Part shown: positions 8,078-16,805 of the stretch, piece after piece
How the letters are laid out: every line of letters begins with the position of its first letter
Numbering within the stretch: the stretch's first letter is position 1
Assembly: GCA_028817895.1 (NCBI GenBank)
Contig: JAPPOQ010000005.1
Location: 1-64,000 of the forward strand
Reading direction: 5' to 3'
DNA from: Ahrensia sp.
GTDB lineage: Bacteria; Pseudomonadota; Alphaproteobacteria; Rhizobiales; Rhizobiaceae
Length of the DNA stretch: 64,000 nucleotides
Made by a program: the position numbers and the translations under genes
The notes under the pieces: model-generated
What the model saw: only the letters and a program-made list of their open reading frames with translations
What the model was told of the DNA's origin: nothing
Database searches by the model: none

Positions 8078-9715
8078 CTATTGCGGCCGACGCCCCAGCA
8101 GACTGCGGCCGCGAATCAGGTCGGCTCCTTTTTCCGCTATCATGATGGTGGGAGCATTGGTGTTGGATGAGTTGATACGCGGCATGACGGAACTGTCGCA
8201 CACCCGCAATCCTTCAAGACCATGAACCTTCAGGGTTGGGTCGACGACGGCCAACTCGTCTCTGCCCATTCGGCAGGTGCCGACCGGGTGATGCTGGGTC
8301 TTTGCATTCTCGCATCCATAGCGAAACAGCGCCTCCTCTCTTTGCACGCTGCTGCTGGGAAGGCGTTCGGCTTTCAAAAATGGTTCAAGCTGCGAATGTC
8401 GCATGATCTCGCGCGCCATTGCGAGCCCTGCAAAGTGACGACGTCTGTCTTCAGGTTCTGCCCAATAGTTGGGATCGATCAACGGTGCGTCCTTTGGGTC
8501 CGAGCTCTTCAGTCGCACCGTGCCGCGCGACTTCGGGCGCATATAGGCGACATTCAAGGTCACGCCGCCTTGTTTCATAGCGGCGACCCCGGCTTCAATT
8601 CCTGACCCTTGGCCAAAATGAAACTGAAGATCGGGACGCGATTGTTCTTCGTCGGAATACCAAAAGGCCCCGGTTTCAAAGAGGCTGGAGGCGGCAGGAC
8701 CGCTTTTCAACGTCATATATTGAAGTCCAGCTCTCGCGGCATGAAAGGGCTTGGCGAAATGGTCGTAACTGTGACGCCCCGTGCACTCGCTGATCACGAA
8801 AAGGTCGAGGTGATCGTGAAGATTTTCACCAACGCCAGGCAGGTCGTGCAATGGCCTGATCCCGACAGACTTCAGATGGTCGGGCGGGCCTATGCCCGAC
8901 AACATCAAAAGGCGAGGTGATCCGATGGCACCGCAGCTCACAATCGTTTCCTCATTGGCCTGCAGCACAGCCGGACGGCCATTCTCGATGACCTCGACCC
9001 CCACGACCCTTTGTCCCTCAAGCACGATCCTTGTGACAGGTACATCTGTTCTGACAGTCAGATTCCTGCGACCGCTGGCCGGCAGCAGAAAGTCTCGCGC
9101 GGTCGATGACCGACATGCGTCCCTTTGGGTGAGTTGGTAGAAGCCGCATCCGGCCTGCTCAGCTCCGTTGAAGTCTGCGTTGAACGGCATTCCCCAGGAT
9201 TGAGCAGCGCGAACAAATGCATAGGTGACCGGCAGGAGCGCCGTGGGTTGCGAGACGCCTAACGGTCCGCCCGCTCCGTGATAGGCGTTGAGGAAACTCT
9301 GATTGTCTTCTGATCGGCGGAAATAAGGTAGCACATCCGCATAGGACCAGCCTTGGCAGTCGAAATCTCTCACCCAACCGTCATAGTCATCGCGATGTCC
9401 GCGCGTGTAGATTTGTGCATTGATCGTTGAGCCACCACCCAGCACATTGGCCTGCGTGTACCATAGGACCCGATCCTGCATGTGCCTTTGCGGAACCGTT
9501 GACCAGCCCCAGCTGGCAATGCCTCTTGTCATTTTGGCGAAACCAGCAGGGATCGAAAACAGCCGTGATCTGTCTGGGCCGCCAGCTTCCAACAAAAGCA
9601 CGCTTGCTCGCTCATCTTCAGACAGGCGTGCAGCCAGAACACATCCGGCAGACCCACCGCCAACGATGATGTAGTCAAATTGTGCCGCCACGCGTCTCGC
9701 GATCTCTCCGCTCAC
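8078..9715 (-). CDS. GMC-family FAD-dependent oxidoreductase (choline dehydrogenase-like)
   Basis: A 545-residue flavoprotein that oxidises an alcohol or sugar. The N-terminal FAD-binding motif DYIIVGGGSAGCVLA is at about residues 14-28. GMC signature 1 covers the segment with VLGGGSTINAQIYTRG, and signature 2 is in GAIGSPRLLMLSGIGP. The C-terminal active-site region contains TQHHPVGTCRMG, where the family's catalytic His lies, and a second conserved segment SSNTNAPTIMIAEKGAD. It starts with GTG at 9715. It is convergent with tetR and divergent from the GlcG-like gene across a 90-bp region holding an operator-like palindrome. It probably performs an oxidation step of the same pathway as the neighbouring dehydrogenases. 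Confidence 0.93.
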   Translation of the reverse strand: MSGEIARRVAAQFDYIIVGGGSAGCVLAARLSEDERASVLLLEAGGPDRSRLFSIPAGFAKMTRGIASWGWSTVPQRHMQDRVLWYTQANVLGGGSTINAQIYTRGHRDDYDGWVRDFDCQGWSYADVLPYFRRSEDNQSFLNAYHGAGGPLGVSQPTALLPVTYAFVRAAQSWGMPFNADFNGAEQAGCGFYQLTQRDACRSSTARDFLLPASGRRNLTVRTDVPVTRIVLEGQRVVGVEVIENGRPAVLQANEETIVSCGAIGSPRLLMLSGIGPPDHLKSVGIRPLHDLPGVGENLHDHLDLFVISECTGRHSYDHFAKPFHAARAGLQYMTLKSGPAASSLFETGAFWYSDEEQSRPDLQFHFGQGSGIEAGVAAMKQGGVTLNVAYMRPKSRGTVRLKSSDPKDAPLIDPNYWAEPEDRRRHFAGLAMAREIMRHSQLEPFLKAERLPSSSVQREEALFRYGCENAKTQHHPVGTCRMGRDELAVVDPTLKVHGLEGLRVCDSSVMPRINSSNTNAPTIMIAEKGADLIRGRSLLGRRPQ

Positions 9716-9776
9716 GCCTTACTTGAGTTCTTTCATATCGACTTCATTCCCCCACCACCATATTTGTAACCGCACT

Positions 9777-9795
9777 AGTAACCGATCGGTTATCA
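9777..9795. promoter_or_regulatory. Putative operator between GMC gene and GlcG-like gene
   Basis: AGTAACCGATCGGTTATCA contains the near-perfect palindrome GTAACCGATCGGTTAT (9778-9793). A further GTAACCG half-site begins 12 bp upstream at 9766. The half-site GGTTA is shared with the other three operator candidates but the spacing between half-sites is larger here. Confidence 0.5.
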
Positions 9796-9805
9796 ATAGG
9801 AGAGG

Positions 9806-10240
9806 GTGGTGAAGTCAATTATTCGGCATGAAATAGCGGCAACAACCGCACGTGATATCGTTGCAGCGGCCGTTGATTATGCGGCTGGAAAGGGCTGGGC
9901 TGTTTGCGCTGCGATCTGCGATCCTCGTGGCCACATGGTGTCCTTGGCGCGCAGTGATGAGGTTATTGCACCAGCCATTCAGTTTGCCATCGACAAGGCC
10001 TACACGTCGGGCACGCTGGGAAAGTCGACTCAGGCATTTTTTGGTAGAGCAACCGCGCGGCCAGCTCTCGCCATGGGGCTTGCCAATCGCGAACGAATCC
10101 TGGTGTTTCCTGGTGGGATTCCTATCATCAGCGCAGAATTGTGTCTTGGCGGGCTGGGCGTTTCCGGCGCTCAGGACGAGGAAGATGTCGAATGCGCAAG
10201 GACAGTGCTGGAACGGTTCGGTTTCGACGTGACCGAGTGA
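9806..10240 (+). CDS. GlcG/HbpS-like heme-degrading-fold protein (DUF336)
   Basis: A 144-residue single-domain protein of the Haem_degrading (GlcG/HbpS, DUF336) family. Family features are the N-terminal helix with AAAVDYAAGKGWAVCAAICDPRGH, read here as VDYAAGKGWAV then DPRGHMVSL, and the glycine-rich LVFPGGIPI and GLGVSGA segments. Two GTG codons (9806 and 9809) follow an AGGAGAG site; 9809 has the better spacing. Members are often found next to oxidoreductases and dehydratases in catabolic clusters, with roles that remain poorly defined. Here it is transcribed away from the GMC gene and is probably co-regulated through the 9777-9795 palindrome. Confidence 0.82.
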   Translation: MVKSIIRHEIAATTARDIVAAAVDYAAGKGWAVCAAICDPRGHMVSLARSDEVIAPAIQFAIDKAYTSGTLGKSTQAFFGRATARPALAMGLANRERILVFPGGIPIISAELCLGGLGVSGAQDEEDVECARTVLERFGFDVTE

Positions 10241-10276
10241 GTCTTCCGGCATACTTGTGCGGATGAAGGGCGGCCT

Positions 10277-10846
10277 TCAGTTCCGCCTATCGAGCGCGTG
10301 GCGCCAATCATTCCAGCCACCATCAACGGATGAAGGTGCGGCATGCCAATGCGGCATGGGTTCACCCGTCGCGGGGTCCTTCGCCGGGATCGGCAACATC
10401 ATGATCCGCTTGCATGCGCGCTTATAGTCCTCTTCGGACAAAAACTCCTCCTGGATGTCATCCCAATCGCGTCCATCGGGGTAACCGCCGCACATGTGGA
10501 TGTCCTCGGCCATTGATGTCATCTCATGCGACACACCGGCCGGCATTACGATCACATCTCCGGCCTCAATGCGAACCTTGGTCCAGCCGCCTTCGCCCAC
10601 AGACAACGAAAACTCCATCCAACCCTGTGCACATCCAAGGCACTCATGCGTCGTCGAGTGAAAATGCGCATACTCATAAATGCCCGGATAATCCCAATTG
10701 TTTGACCAGCCATTGTTGCGAAAATGCTCCTTGACCCTGTCTGCGCCACCACCCGGAATGGCGTTTCGATGAACGAGCAGCGGGAAACGACTGTTGGGAA
10801 TCATCCCCTGTGGTGCCGAGGAATAGGACTCTGTGACTATGGACAT
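10277..10846 (-). CDS. Cupin-domain protein
   Basis: A 189-residue protein with a single cupin barrel. Motif 1 is visible as HFHSTTHECLG (two His and Glu as metal ligands) and motif 2 as GDVIVMPAGVSH (third His), at about residues 61-112. It resembles the YjlB-like cupins of unknown function. It starts with ATG at 10846 after AGGGAAAA. Its promoter region holds the operator-like site 10925-10940, placing it in the presumed TetR regulon. It could be an isomerase, epimerase or dioxygenase acting on a pathway intermediate; sequence alone does not decide. A small TGAAGG/CCTTCA hairpin lies at its 3' end (10264-10279). Confidence 0.8.
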   Translation of the reverse strand: MSIVTESYSSAPQGMIPNSRFPLLVHRNAIPGGGADRVKEHFRNNGWSNNWDYPGIYEYAHFHSTTHECLGCAQGWMEFSLSVGEGGWTKVRIEAGDVIVMPAGVSHEMTSMAEDIHMCGGYPDGRDWDDIQEEFLSEEDYKRACKRIMMLPIPAKDPATGEPMPHWHAAPSSVDGGWNDWRHALDRRN

Positions 10847-10924
10847 GGTAATTTTCCCTTCAAATCAGGACCAATCGATCTCGTCCAGCGGCTTTGCAAC
10901 CGCCGAGATCGGATTTTCTCAAGT

Positions 10925-10940
10925 CACTAAATGGTTACTT
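10925..10940. promoter_or_regulatory. Putative operator upstream of cupin gene
   Basis: CACTAAATGGTTACTT shares TAA at the same offset and the whole GGTTACTT right half with the site at 564-579, and is followed by the same kind of T-rich sequence. It lies about 80 bp upstream of the cupin start codon. Confidence 0.5.
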
Positions 10941-11040
10941 ATTTTGTTTCAAGGCCGCGAATGATCCCGCGGAGATTGGCGGCCACGCTGTCCACGATTC
11001 TTTATTTGACCCGACAGACCCTCGGACTTGGAAAAGCCGT

Positions 11041-11070
11041 TTGACAAAGCGCGGCCAATCATAGCCTTAT
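11041..11070 (+). promoter_or_regulatory. Candidate promoter for the hyuA operon
   Basis: A perfect TTGACA -35 hexamer at 11041-11046 is followed after 17-18 bases by a weak -10 (TAGCCT or CCTTAT). The start codon is about 140 bases downstream. The weak -10 keeps confidence low. Confidence 0.3.
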
Positions 11071-11210
11071 GGTCACGGCAGGCTGCCAGTCCGGGTCCGT
11101 GAATCATGACCTTGCAAGTTTGTTTCAAAAGATATGATCGTCGCGCCACGGGGTGCGACCTGGTTGTTTAGCGGTTCGCTTTACACTCGCTCACCGCATC
11201 GGAGGATGCG

Positions 11211-13343
11211 GTGGAAAGTCAGTTCAGACGCCCAAGCGCCAGCATGCCTCACTCAAAGAACTTACGCCTTGCCACGGATATTGGCGGCACTTTCACGGAT
11301 ACCGTTCTGGTTCAGGACGAGACGATCCTTGCCTCCGCGAAAACCCTGACGACCCAAAAGGACCCGGCTAAAGCCGCATTGCAGGGCGCCGCGATCGTCC
11401 TTAAGCAGTCGGGTCACAGCCTTGGTGACGTTTCCGGCTTCATTCACGGCACAACGCTGGCGACGAATGCCCTGATTGAAAGGCGAGGCGCGAAGGTTGG
11501 CACCATAACGACACACGGTTTTCGTGACATATTGGAGATCGCCTATGAGCGGCGCTACTCGCAATATGACATCGGCTTGGTGAAGCCCGATCTTCTTGTA
11601 GAGCGCGACCAGGCATTCACGGTGCTTGAGCGTATGTCGGTTGACGGCAAGCCGTTGATCGAGCTGACCGAGAAAGCCGTTGAGGAGCTCCTTGCGCAGT
11701 TGGAGAAAATCGACGCGCAGACCATCGCGATTTGCCTGCTGCACGCCTATGCCAATCCGACCCATGAGCGACATCTGCGCGATGTTCTCAAGTCAAGGCG
11801 TCCTGATCTCGACGTCTCTCTTTCCTGCGAAGTCAGCCCGGAAGCGCGGGAGTTCGATCGGCTCTGCACGACGGTTGCCAACGCCTATATCCAACCTCTC
11901 ATGAGCGGTTATCTGCGCAGCTTCGCAGAGCGATTCGCGAAAGAAGGCTTGATCTGTCCTATTCTCATGATGACGGCCGGAGGCGGAATGTGCACCATTG
12001 AAGCGGCCTGCCGTTTCCCGATCCGGCTGGTCGAGTCGGGACCGGCAGGAGGTGCCATACTCGCTGCCCGCATCGCCGAACAGGCGGGGCTGGATCAGGT
12101 TCTCTCATTTGATGTCGGTGGCACGACTGCCAAGCTTTGTCTTATCGACAAGGCGACCCCGCAAACTGCAAGACAGTTCGAGATCGCGCGTGCTGAGCGC
12201 TTCATCAAGGGATCGGGAATGCCGGTGCGCATTCCAGTAATCGATATGATCGAGATCGGTGCAGGCGGAGGGTCGATTGCAACGGTGGATCGCCTGGGCC
12301 GGTTGAAGGTTGGTCCGCAAAGCGCCGGTTCTGATCCCGGTCCGGCTGCCTTTTTGCAAGGCGGGCAGGAACCCACCGTCACCGACGCCGACATCGCCCT
12401 TGGATACATTGTGCCGGATTCGTTTGCTGAAGGCCGCGTTGCGGTGGATGCAGATGCTGCACGCAACATACTGTCAGAGAAAATCGGATCCGCACTTGCT
12501 CTCGATGCCACTACCGCCGCGGACGGTGTCAGCCGCATGGTTGATGAAAGCATGGCAAGTGCCGGGCGAATGCACGCAGTCGAATCGGGTAAAGACCTTG
12601 GCGATCGCACAATGATCGCCTTTGGCGGCAACGGCCCCTTGCACGCCACTCGCGTTGCTCGATCAGCAGGCGTGTCCACGATCCTTATTCCCACGAGTCC
12701 CGGGGTCGGTTCCGCCGTAGGGTTTCTGCATGCGCCGGTATCCTTTGAGATCGTGCGGTCTCATTATTCGCTTCTGGAGACTGTGGACTTCAACTCCCTC
12801 AACGCTTTGCTGGACAGCATGGCGAAAGAGGCCAGCGACATCGTCGTTCAAGCCGCTCTGTCGGCGAAGCTGGTTGAGCATCGAACCGCCTTCATGCGCT
12901 ATAGCGGGCAGGGGCACGAGATCGAAATCGAGCTGCCAAATCGCGCTCTCAAACAAGACGATATCGGTGCGCTCACAAACGCGTTTGAGGCCGAATACAG
13001 CAAACAGTTTTCGCGCCCCGTGCCGGGAATGGAAATCGAAATTCTCAACTGGGGTGTTCGCATCGCGACGGCGAAACAGGTGCCACCGAGACCAGGAAAG
13101 ATTTCCACCACGCGTCCCGTCGCATTTGAGCGGTCACAGGCGATCCACTGCGACCTGGAGGGGCGACCCAGAAAGGCGGCGTTGGTGCCACGCGCGGAGC
13201 TGAGACCAGGCGACACTCTGGAAGGACCGGCGCTGATCGTCGAACCTCAGACAACGACGCTGGTCTCAGCGGATTTTAGAGCTCATGTCGACGCTATGGG
13301 CAATCTTGTTCTTACCCAAAAGAGCAAGGGAGCGAAGCGGTGA
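11211..13343 (+). CDS. hyuA: Hydantoinase/oxoprolinase subunit A (HyuA)
   Basis: A 710-residue ATP-dependent amidohydrolase subunit of the N-methylhydantoinase A/5-oxoprolinase/acetone carboxylase alpha family. The ASKHA-fold phosphate motif TDIGGTFTD lies at about residues 22-30 and the second ATPase lobe has SFDVGGTTAKL. The metal/active-site segment DMIEIGAGGGSIA is at about residue 345. With HyuB it would hydrolyse a cyclic amide such as a hydantoin or 5-oxoproline analogue using ATP. The GTG at 11211 follows GGAGG at the right distance; an ATG at 11244 (MPHSKNL) is an alternative. Its stop overlaps the HyuB start by 4 bp (GTGA), the first link of a four-gene overlapping operon. Substrate is not determined; acetone carboxylase is unlikely because no gamma subunit is present. 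Confidence 0.93.
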   Translation: MESQFRRPSASMPHSKNLRLATDIGGTFTDTVLVQDETILASAKTLTTQKDPAKAALQGAAIVLKQSGHSLGDVSGFIHGTTLATNALIERRGAKVGTITTHGFRDILEIAYERRYSQYDIGLVKPDLLVERDQAFTVLERMSVDGKPLIELTEKAVEELLAQLEKIDAQTIAICLLHAYANPTHERHLRDVLKSRRPDLDVSLSCEVSPEAREFDRLCTTVANAYIQPLMSGYLRSFAERFAKEGLICPILMMTAGGGMCTIEAACRFPIRLVESGPAGGAILAARIAEQAGLDQVLSFDVGGTTAKLCLIDKATPQTARQFEIARAERFIKGSGMPVRIPVIDMIEIGAGGGSIATVDRLGRLKVGPQSAGSDPGPAAFLQGGQEPTVTDADIALGYIVPDSFAEGRVAVDADAARNILSEKIGSALALDATTAADGVSRMVDESMASAGRMHAVESGKDLGDRTMIAFGGNGPLHATRVARSAGVSTILIPTSPGVGSAVGFLHAPVSFEIVRSHYSLLETVDFNSLNALLDSMAKEASDIVVQAALSAKLVEHRTAFMRYSGQGHEIEIELPNRALKQDDIGALTNAFEAEYSKQFSRPVPGMEIEILNWGVRIATAKQVPPRPGKISTTRPVAFERSQAIHCDLEGRPRKAALVPRAELRPGDTLEGPALIVEPQTTTLVSADFRAHVDAMGNLVLTQKSKGAKR

Positions 13344-14992
13344 GCAAGTTTTCTTCAGCCATGCTTCAGGTCATGTGGAACCGCCTGCTCGCCCTTGTTG
13401 AGGAACAGGGGCAAACGCTGATCCGCGCAGCGTTCAGCCCGATCGTGCGGGAATGTGGAGACATATCGGCGGGGATCTTTGATGTGCGCGGCCGGATGCT
13501 GGCGCAGGCCGTTACCGGCACGCCGGGGCATATCAACACAATGGCAGAGGCCGTCATTCATTTGATCAACCGCTTTCCCATCCAGTCGATGAAGCCGGGT
13601 GATATCTACATGACCAACGACCCCTGGCTGGCGTCGGGCCATCTCAACGATTTTTTGCTGCTCATGCCTGCCTTTCGCGAGGGGCAAGTTGTCGGCTTCA
13701 CCTCCTGCACCTCTCATCTTGTAGACCTTGGCGGCCTCGGCATGGGCCCGGAAGGCAGTGACATCTATGATGAAGGTCTGCTTATCCCGCCCTGTAAGCT
13801 GGTGGAGGAAGGCCGGCTCAACACATTTTTGATGGACCTTGTCAAAGCCAACAGCCGCGAACCAATTGCCAATGAGGGCGACATCTATGCATTGATCGCG
13901 TGCTGTGAAGCGGGCGCAAGGCGACTGGTCGAAATGATGGACGAGTACCGGATTGCTGATCTCGACTTTCTGGCCGACTACATCATCGAAACGTCCCACC
14001 GTGGAACGTTGGAAGCCATCGCTGCAATACCGGAGGGGACTTATCGCAATGTGCTTAAAGCCGATGGCTATGAGAACGCGATTGAACTTCATGCCACGCT
14101 CACCGTGACCAAGGACGCCATGCATGTGGACTTCGCCGGGACATCGGAATGCTCGGCCAAAGGCATCAATGTCCCGCTGAACTACGCAACGGCCTATACG
14201 GTTTTTGCTCTGCGTTGCATCGTCGGACCAGACATACCAAACAATGCCGGCTCGCTGGCCCCGTTCTCCGTGGACGGGCCACAAGGTTGCATTCTCAATG
14301 CGCTCAGACCGGCACCGGTTGCGATGAGGCACACTCTTGGACAGATGACACCGGACCTCGTGCTTGGCTGTTTGCATCAGGCTTTGCCGGACAAAGTGCC
14401 CGCCGAGGGGGCGTCCTGCATGTTTGATCTTCCCATGCGTCACGCAGCCGAAGTCGCCCGCAAGGGCGGCAGGCGATTTGCAGTTGAGCTGGTCCATAAT
14501 GGCGGCACAGGAGCCCGCCCCTATGCCGATGGATTGTCTGCCACCGCCTATCCGTCGGGCGTTTATGGCAGCCAGGTTGAAATCACCGAAGCTGTCGCGC
14601 CAGTGACCATCTGGCGACGCGAACTCCGGCAGGACTCAGGTGGGGCAGGTCAATTTCGCGGTGGACTTGGTCAGCGCATCGAAGTGACTTCGGCAAATGG
14701 CGAGCCTTTTCTCGTCTTTCTATCGGTGGAACGTTTGAAACATGCCGCCCGTGGTCGATGTGGCGGGAAGCCCGGTGCTCCGGGTCGGATACGGTTTCGC
14801 GGAGGCGATGAAGATCTTCCCGGCAAAGGTGAGCTGCGCGTTGAAGAGAGTGACCATCTGATTTTTGAGACGCCCGGCGGCGGCGGCTTTGGGGATTCAC
14901 GAGATCGCGATCCGGCGGCACTTGCCCGTGATGTTGAGCGAGGCATTGTCAGCACAAGTGCGGCAAAGCGAGATTATGGGAGCAACTCATGA
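13340..14992 (+). CDS. hyuB: Hydantoinase/oxoprolinase subunit B (HyuB)
   Basis: A 550-residue partner subunit of the Hydantoinase_B family (N-methylhydantoinase B/5-oxoprolinase C-terminal half/acetone carboxylase beta). The N-terminal segment with FSPIVRECGDISAGIFD and the TNDPWLASGHLNDF metal-site segment are characteristic. The C-terminal glycine-rich TPGGGGFGD tail is also typical. GTG at 13340 overlaps the hyuA stop. Its own stop overlaps the aminotransferase start (ATGA at 14989-14992), so translation of the operon is probably coupled. Length matches the family's usual 520-590 residues. Confidence 0.93.
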   Translation: MSKFSSAMLQVMWNRLLALVEEQGQTLIRAAFSPIVRECGDISAGIFDVRGRMLAQAVTGTPGHINTMAEAVIHLINRFPIQSMKPGDIYMTNDPWLASGHLNDFLLLMPAFREGQVVGFTSCTSHLVDLGGLGMGPEGSDIYDEGLLIPPCKLVEEGRLNTFLMDLVKANSREPIANEGDIYALIACCEAGARRLVEMMDEYRIADLDFLADYIIETSHRGTLEAIAAIPEGTYRNVLKADGYENAIELHATLTVTKDAMHVDFAGTSECSAKGINVPLNYATAYTVFALRCIVGPDIPNNAGSLAPFSVDGPQGCILNALRPAPVAMRHTLGQMTPDLVLGCLHQALPDKVPAEGASCMFDLPMRHAAEVARKGGRRFAVELVHNGGTGARPYADGLSATAYPSGVYGSQVEITEAVAPVTIWRRELRQDSGGAGQFRGGLGQRIEVTSANGEPFLVFLSVERLKHAARGRCGGKPGAPGRIRFRGGDEDLPGKGELRVEESDHLIFETPGGGGFGDSRDRDPAALARDVERGIVSTSAAKRDYGSNS

Positions 14993-16056
14993 TCCGACCG
15001 CTCCCTCATATCGAAGCCATGCGGCCCTACGCGCTTGCTGACCCGCTTGAACCGGGAACGATTTCACTTGCACAAAATGAGAGCGCCTTCCCACCCAGTC
15101 CGCGCGCTGTCGCCGCCGGCGAACAGGCCGTCAAGCAATCCCTCTTATACCCCGATCCTGACTGGACGGAATTGCGGCAAGCAATCAGCGATGTGCGCGG
15201 TCTTCCGGTCGAGACGCTTCTGTGCGGTACCGGTTCCATGGAGCTCATCGGCGCCGTCATCGGCGCCCATGCGGGTCCCGGCAATACCGTGGTCGCAACG
15301 CAATATGCCTACGCCTTCGTCGCCACGGCCTGCACGCAGATAGGTGCTGCCTATGCGCAAGCGCAAGAACGCGATCTCACGGTCAACGTCGATTCCATTC
15401 TGGCGAGACTGACGGCTGACACGCGTCTTGTCTTCGTCGCCAATCCGGGAAACCCCACAGGAACCGCAATACCCAACACCGAAATTGTCCGACTGAGGCA
15501 CGCTCTGCCCGAGCACGTGCTCCTGATTGTCGATCAGGCTTACGCCGAGTTTCTCGACGAAGAACAACCGCCGACTGAAGTCTTCTCCTTGGTCGATCAG
15601 GGCAACACAGCCGTCATTCGCACCTTCTCGAAGGCCTATGCATTGGCGGGCGCGCGTGTCGGCTGGGGTTGCTTCCCACGGCAGACAGCACAGCATCTTC
15701 GCAAAGTGCTCAATCCAAACAATGTCAGCGTGGTTTCACAGGCCATGGCGACCGCCGCCATGCGTGACCAGAAGCATATGCGACAGATCGTGAAGAAAAC
15801 TGCGCAAATCCGGGATGGTTTTGCACAGACCGCAAGGAAACTTGGCATCACGGTTCGCAACAGCAACACCAATTTCCTGCTGTTGCAGTTTGACGATCCC
15901 GCCACAGCTGATCGTGTTGATCAAGCGCTTCGACAAAACGGGCTGCTGCTGCGGGCAATGGGCGGCTACGGCCTGCCGGATTGTCTGCGCATCACTATAG
16001 GTGAACAAAGCATCATGAACCGGGTGTCCGATGTTTTGAAGGAAGCCATGCGATGA
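14989..16056 (+). CDS. HisC-like class I/II aminotransferase
   Basis: A 355-residue PLP-dependent fold-type I aminotransferase closest in form to histidinol-phosphate aminotransferase. The segment NPGNPTG, the PLP-binding Asp in VDQAYAEF and the Schiff-base lysine in TFSKAYALAGARVGWG are visible. The start overlaps the hyuB stop by 4 bp and its stop overlaps the next gene by 4 bp. In an operon with a hydantoinase and a racemase-like enzyme, a housekeeping histidine role is unlikely. Transamination of the amino acid released by ring opening is more plausible. The exact substrate is unknown. Confidence 0.87.
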   Translation: MIRPLPHIEAMRPYALADPLEPGTISLAQNESAFPPSPRAVAAGEQAVKQSLLYPDPDWTELRQAISDVRGLPVETLLCGTGSMELIGAVIGAHAGPGNTVVATQYAYAFVATACTQIGAAYAQAQERDLTVNVDSILARLTADTRLVFVANPGNPTGTAIPNTEIVRLRHALPEHVLLIVDQAYAEFLDEEQPPTEVFSLVDQGNTAVIRTFSKAYALAGARVGWGCFPRQTAQHLRKVLNPNNVSVVSQAMATAAMRDQKHMRQIVKKTAQIRDGFAQTARKLGITVRNSNTNFLLLQFDDPATADRVDQALRQNGLLLRAMGGYGLPDCLRITIGEQSIMNRVSDVLKEAMR

Positions 16057-16793
16057 GCCAAGACGCCCGAAAAGGACCAAAAATTGGCGTGCTGGTTCCC
16101 TTCACCAACACGAACCTGGAGCCAGACATGCTGGCAATGTGCCCGACGGGATGCACCATGCATTTCCAGCGGCTCGGCGGATATGATGTCGAAGAAATAC
16201 CCGACGCGGAGCAAATGGCAGGCCTCGGCGCCTCGGACATCGATCATGATTTGCGCATGATCGCTGGAGTTAGGCCCAAGGCCGTTATTTATGGCTGCAC
16301 CTCTGCAACACTCACTCACGGGCCTCGCTTCGATCGCGATCTGGCGGCCAAGATCAACGCGAGGACCGGTGCCTTTTCCATAACGGCAGCGGGATCGCTG
16401 ATCACGGCGTTACAGGCGCTCAAAGCAACGCAAGTGGGCTTTGCATCGCCCTATGTTGGAGACATCAACGATCAGGCCATCGCGTTTTTGGAGCAGCACT
16501 CTGTTGAAACGGTGCAGCGGGCCGATATTGGCCGCGCACTCGACAATTACGGGCAGGGCGAACTCTCGCCGAACGAGGTTTTTGAACTTGCCCTGAAGGC
16601 CGACACTCCACGGGCTCAGGCCATCGTTTTGAGTTGCACCGACATGCGCTCGGTCGAAACCATTCAGCACATTGAGGAGGAGGTGGGAAAGCCCGTGGTC
16701 GCGTCCAATCAGGCCATGATCTTTTCCCTGTGCCGACTGCTTGGCCTCACTCGTAATCCGGGCATGCCAGGCATGCTGTTTGATCGATTGTAG
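16053..16793 (+). CDS. Maleate isomerase / Asp-Glu racemase-superfamily protein
   Basis: A 246-residue enzyme of the Asp/Glu racemase superfamily, most like the maleate cis-trans isomerase/arylmalonate decarboxylase branch. Two active-site cysteines are in the expected places: Cys82 in IYGCTSATL and Cys195 in VLSCTDMRS. The N-terminal segment IGVLVPFTNTNLEPD is typical of this branch. It overlaps the aminotransferase gene by 4 bp and ends 12 bases before the convergent Lrp gene. In this operon it could racemise or isomerise the hydantoinase product or its deaminated acid. A hydantoin racemase role is also possible, though the N-terminal motif favours the maleate isomerase branch. Confidence 0.85.
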   Translation: MSQDARKGPKIGVLVPFTNTNLEPDMLAMCPTGCTMHFQRLGGYDVEEIPDAEQMAGLGASDIDHDLRMIAGVRPKAVIYGCTSATLTHGPRFDRDLAAKINARTGAFSITAAGSLITALQALKATQVGFASPYVGDINDQAIAFLEQHSVETVQRADIGRALDNYGQGELSPNEVFELALKADTPRAQAIVLSCTDMRSVETIQHIEEEVGKPVVASNQAMIFSLCRLLGLTRNPGMPGMLFDRL

Positions 16794-16805
16794 ACTTCAA
16801 GTACC

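Larger units (their letters stand above)
10847..11210. other. Divergent intergenic region, cupin gene / hyuA
   Basis: These 364 bases contain no convincing gene. They hold the operator-like palindrome at 10925-10940 near the cupin promoter and a candidate promoter for the hyu operon at 11041-11070. The hyuA ribosome-binding site (GGAGG, 11201-11205) is at the right end. A second copy of the operator motif was not seen nearer to hyuA. Confidence 0.6.

Noticed and set aside
10264-10279. TGAAGG/CCTTCA hairpin between the GlcG-like and cupin genes
   Set aside because: Only six base pairs and no T tract; it overlaps the cupin stop and is too weak to call a terminator.
14989-16056. True histidinol-phosphate aminotransferase (hisC)
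   Set aside because: The fold and motifs match, but the operon context (hydantoinase, racemase-like) makes a biosynthetic role unlikely; the symbol was not assigned.
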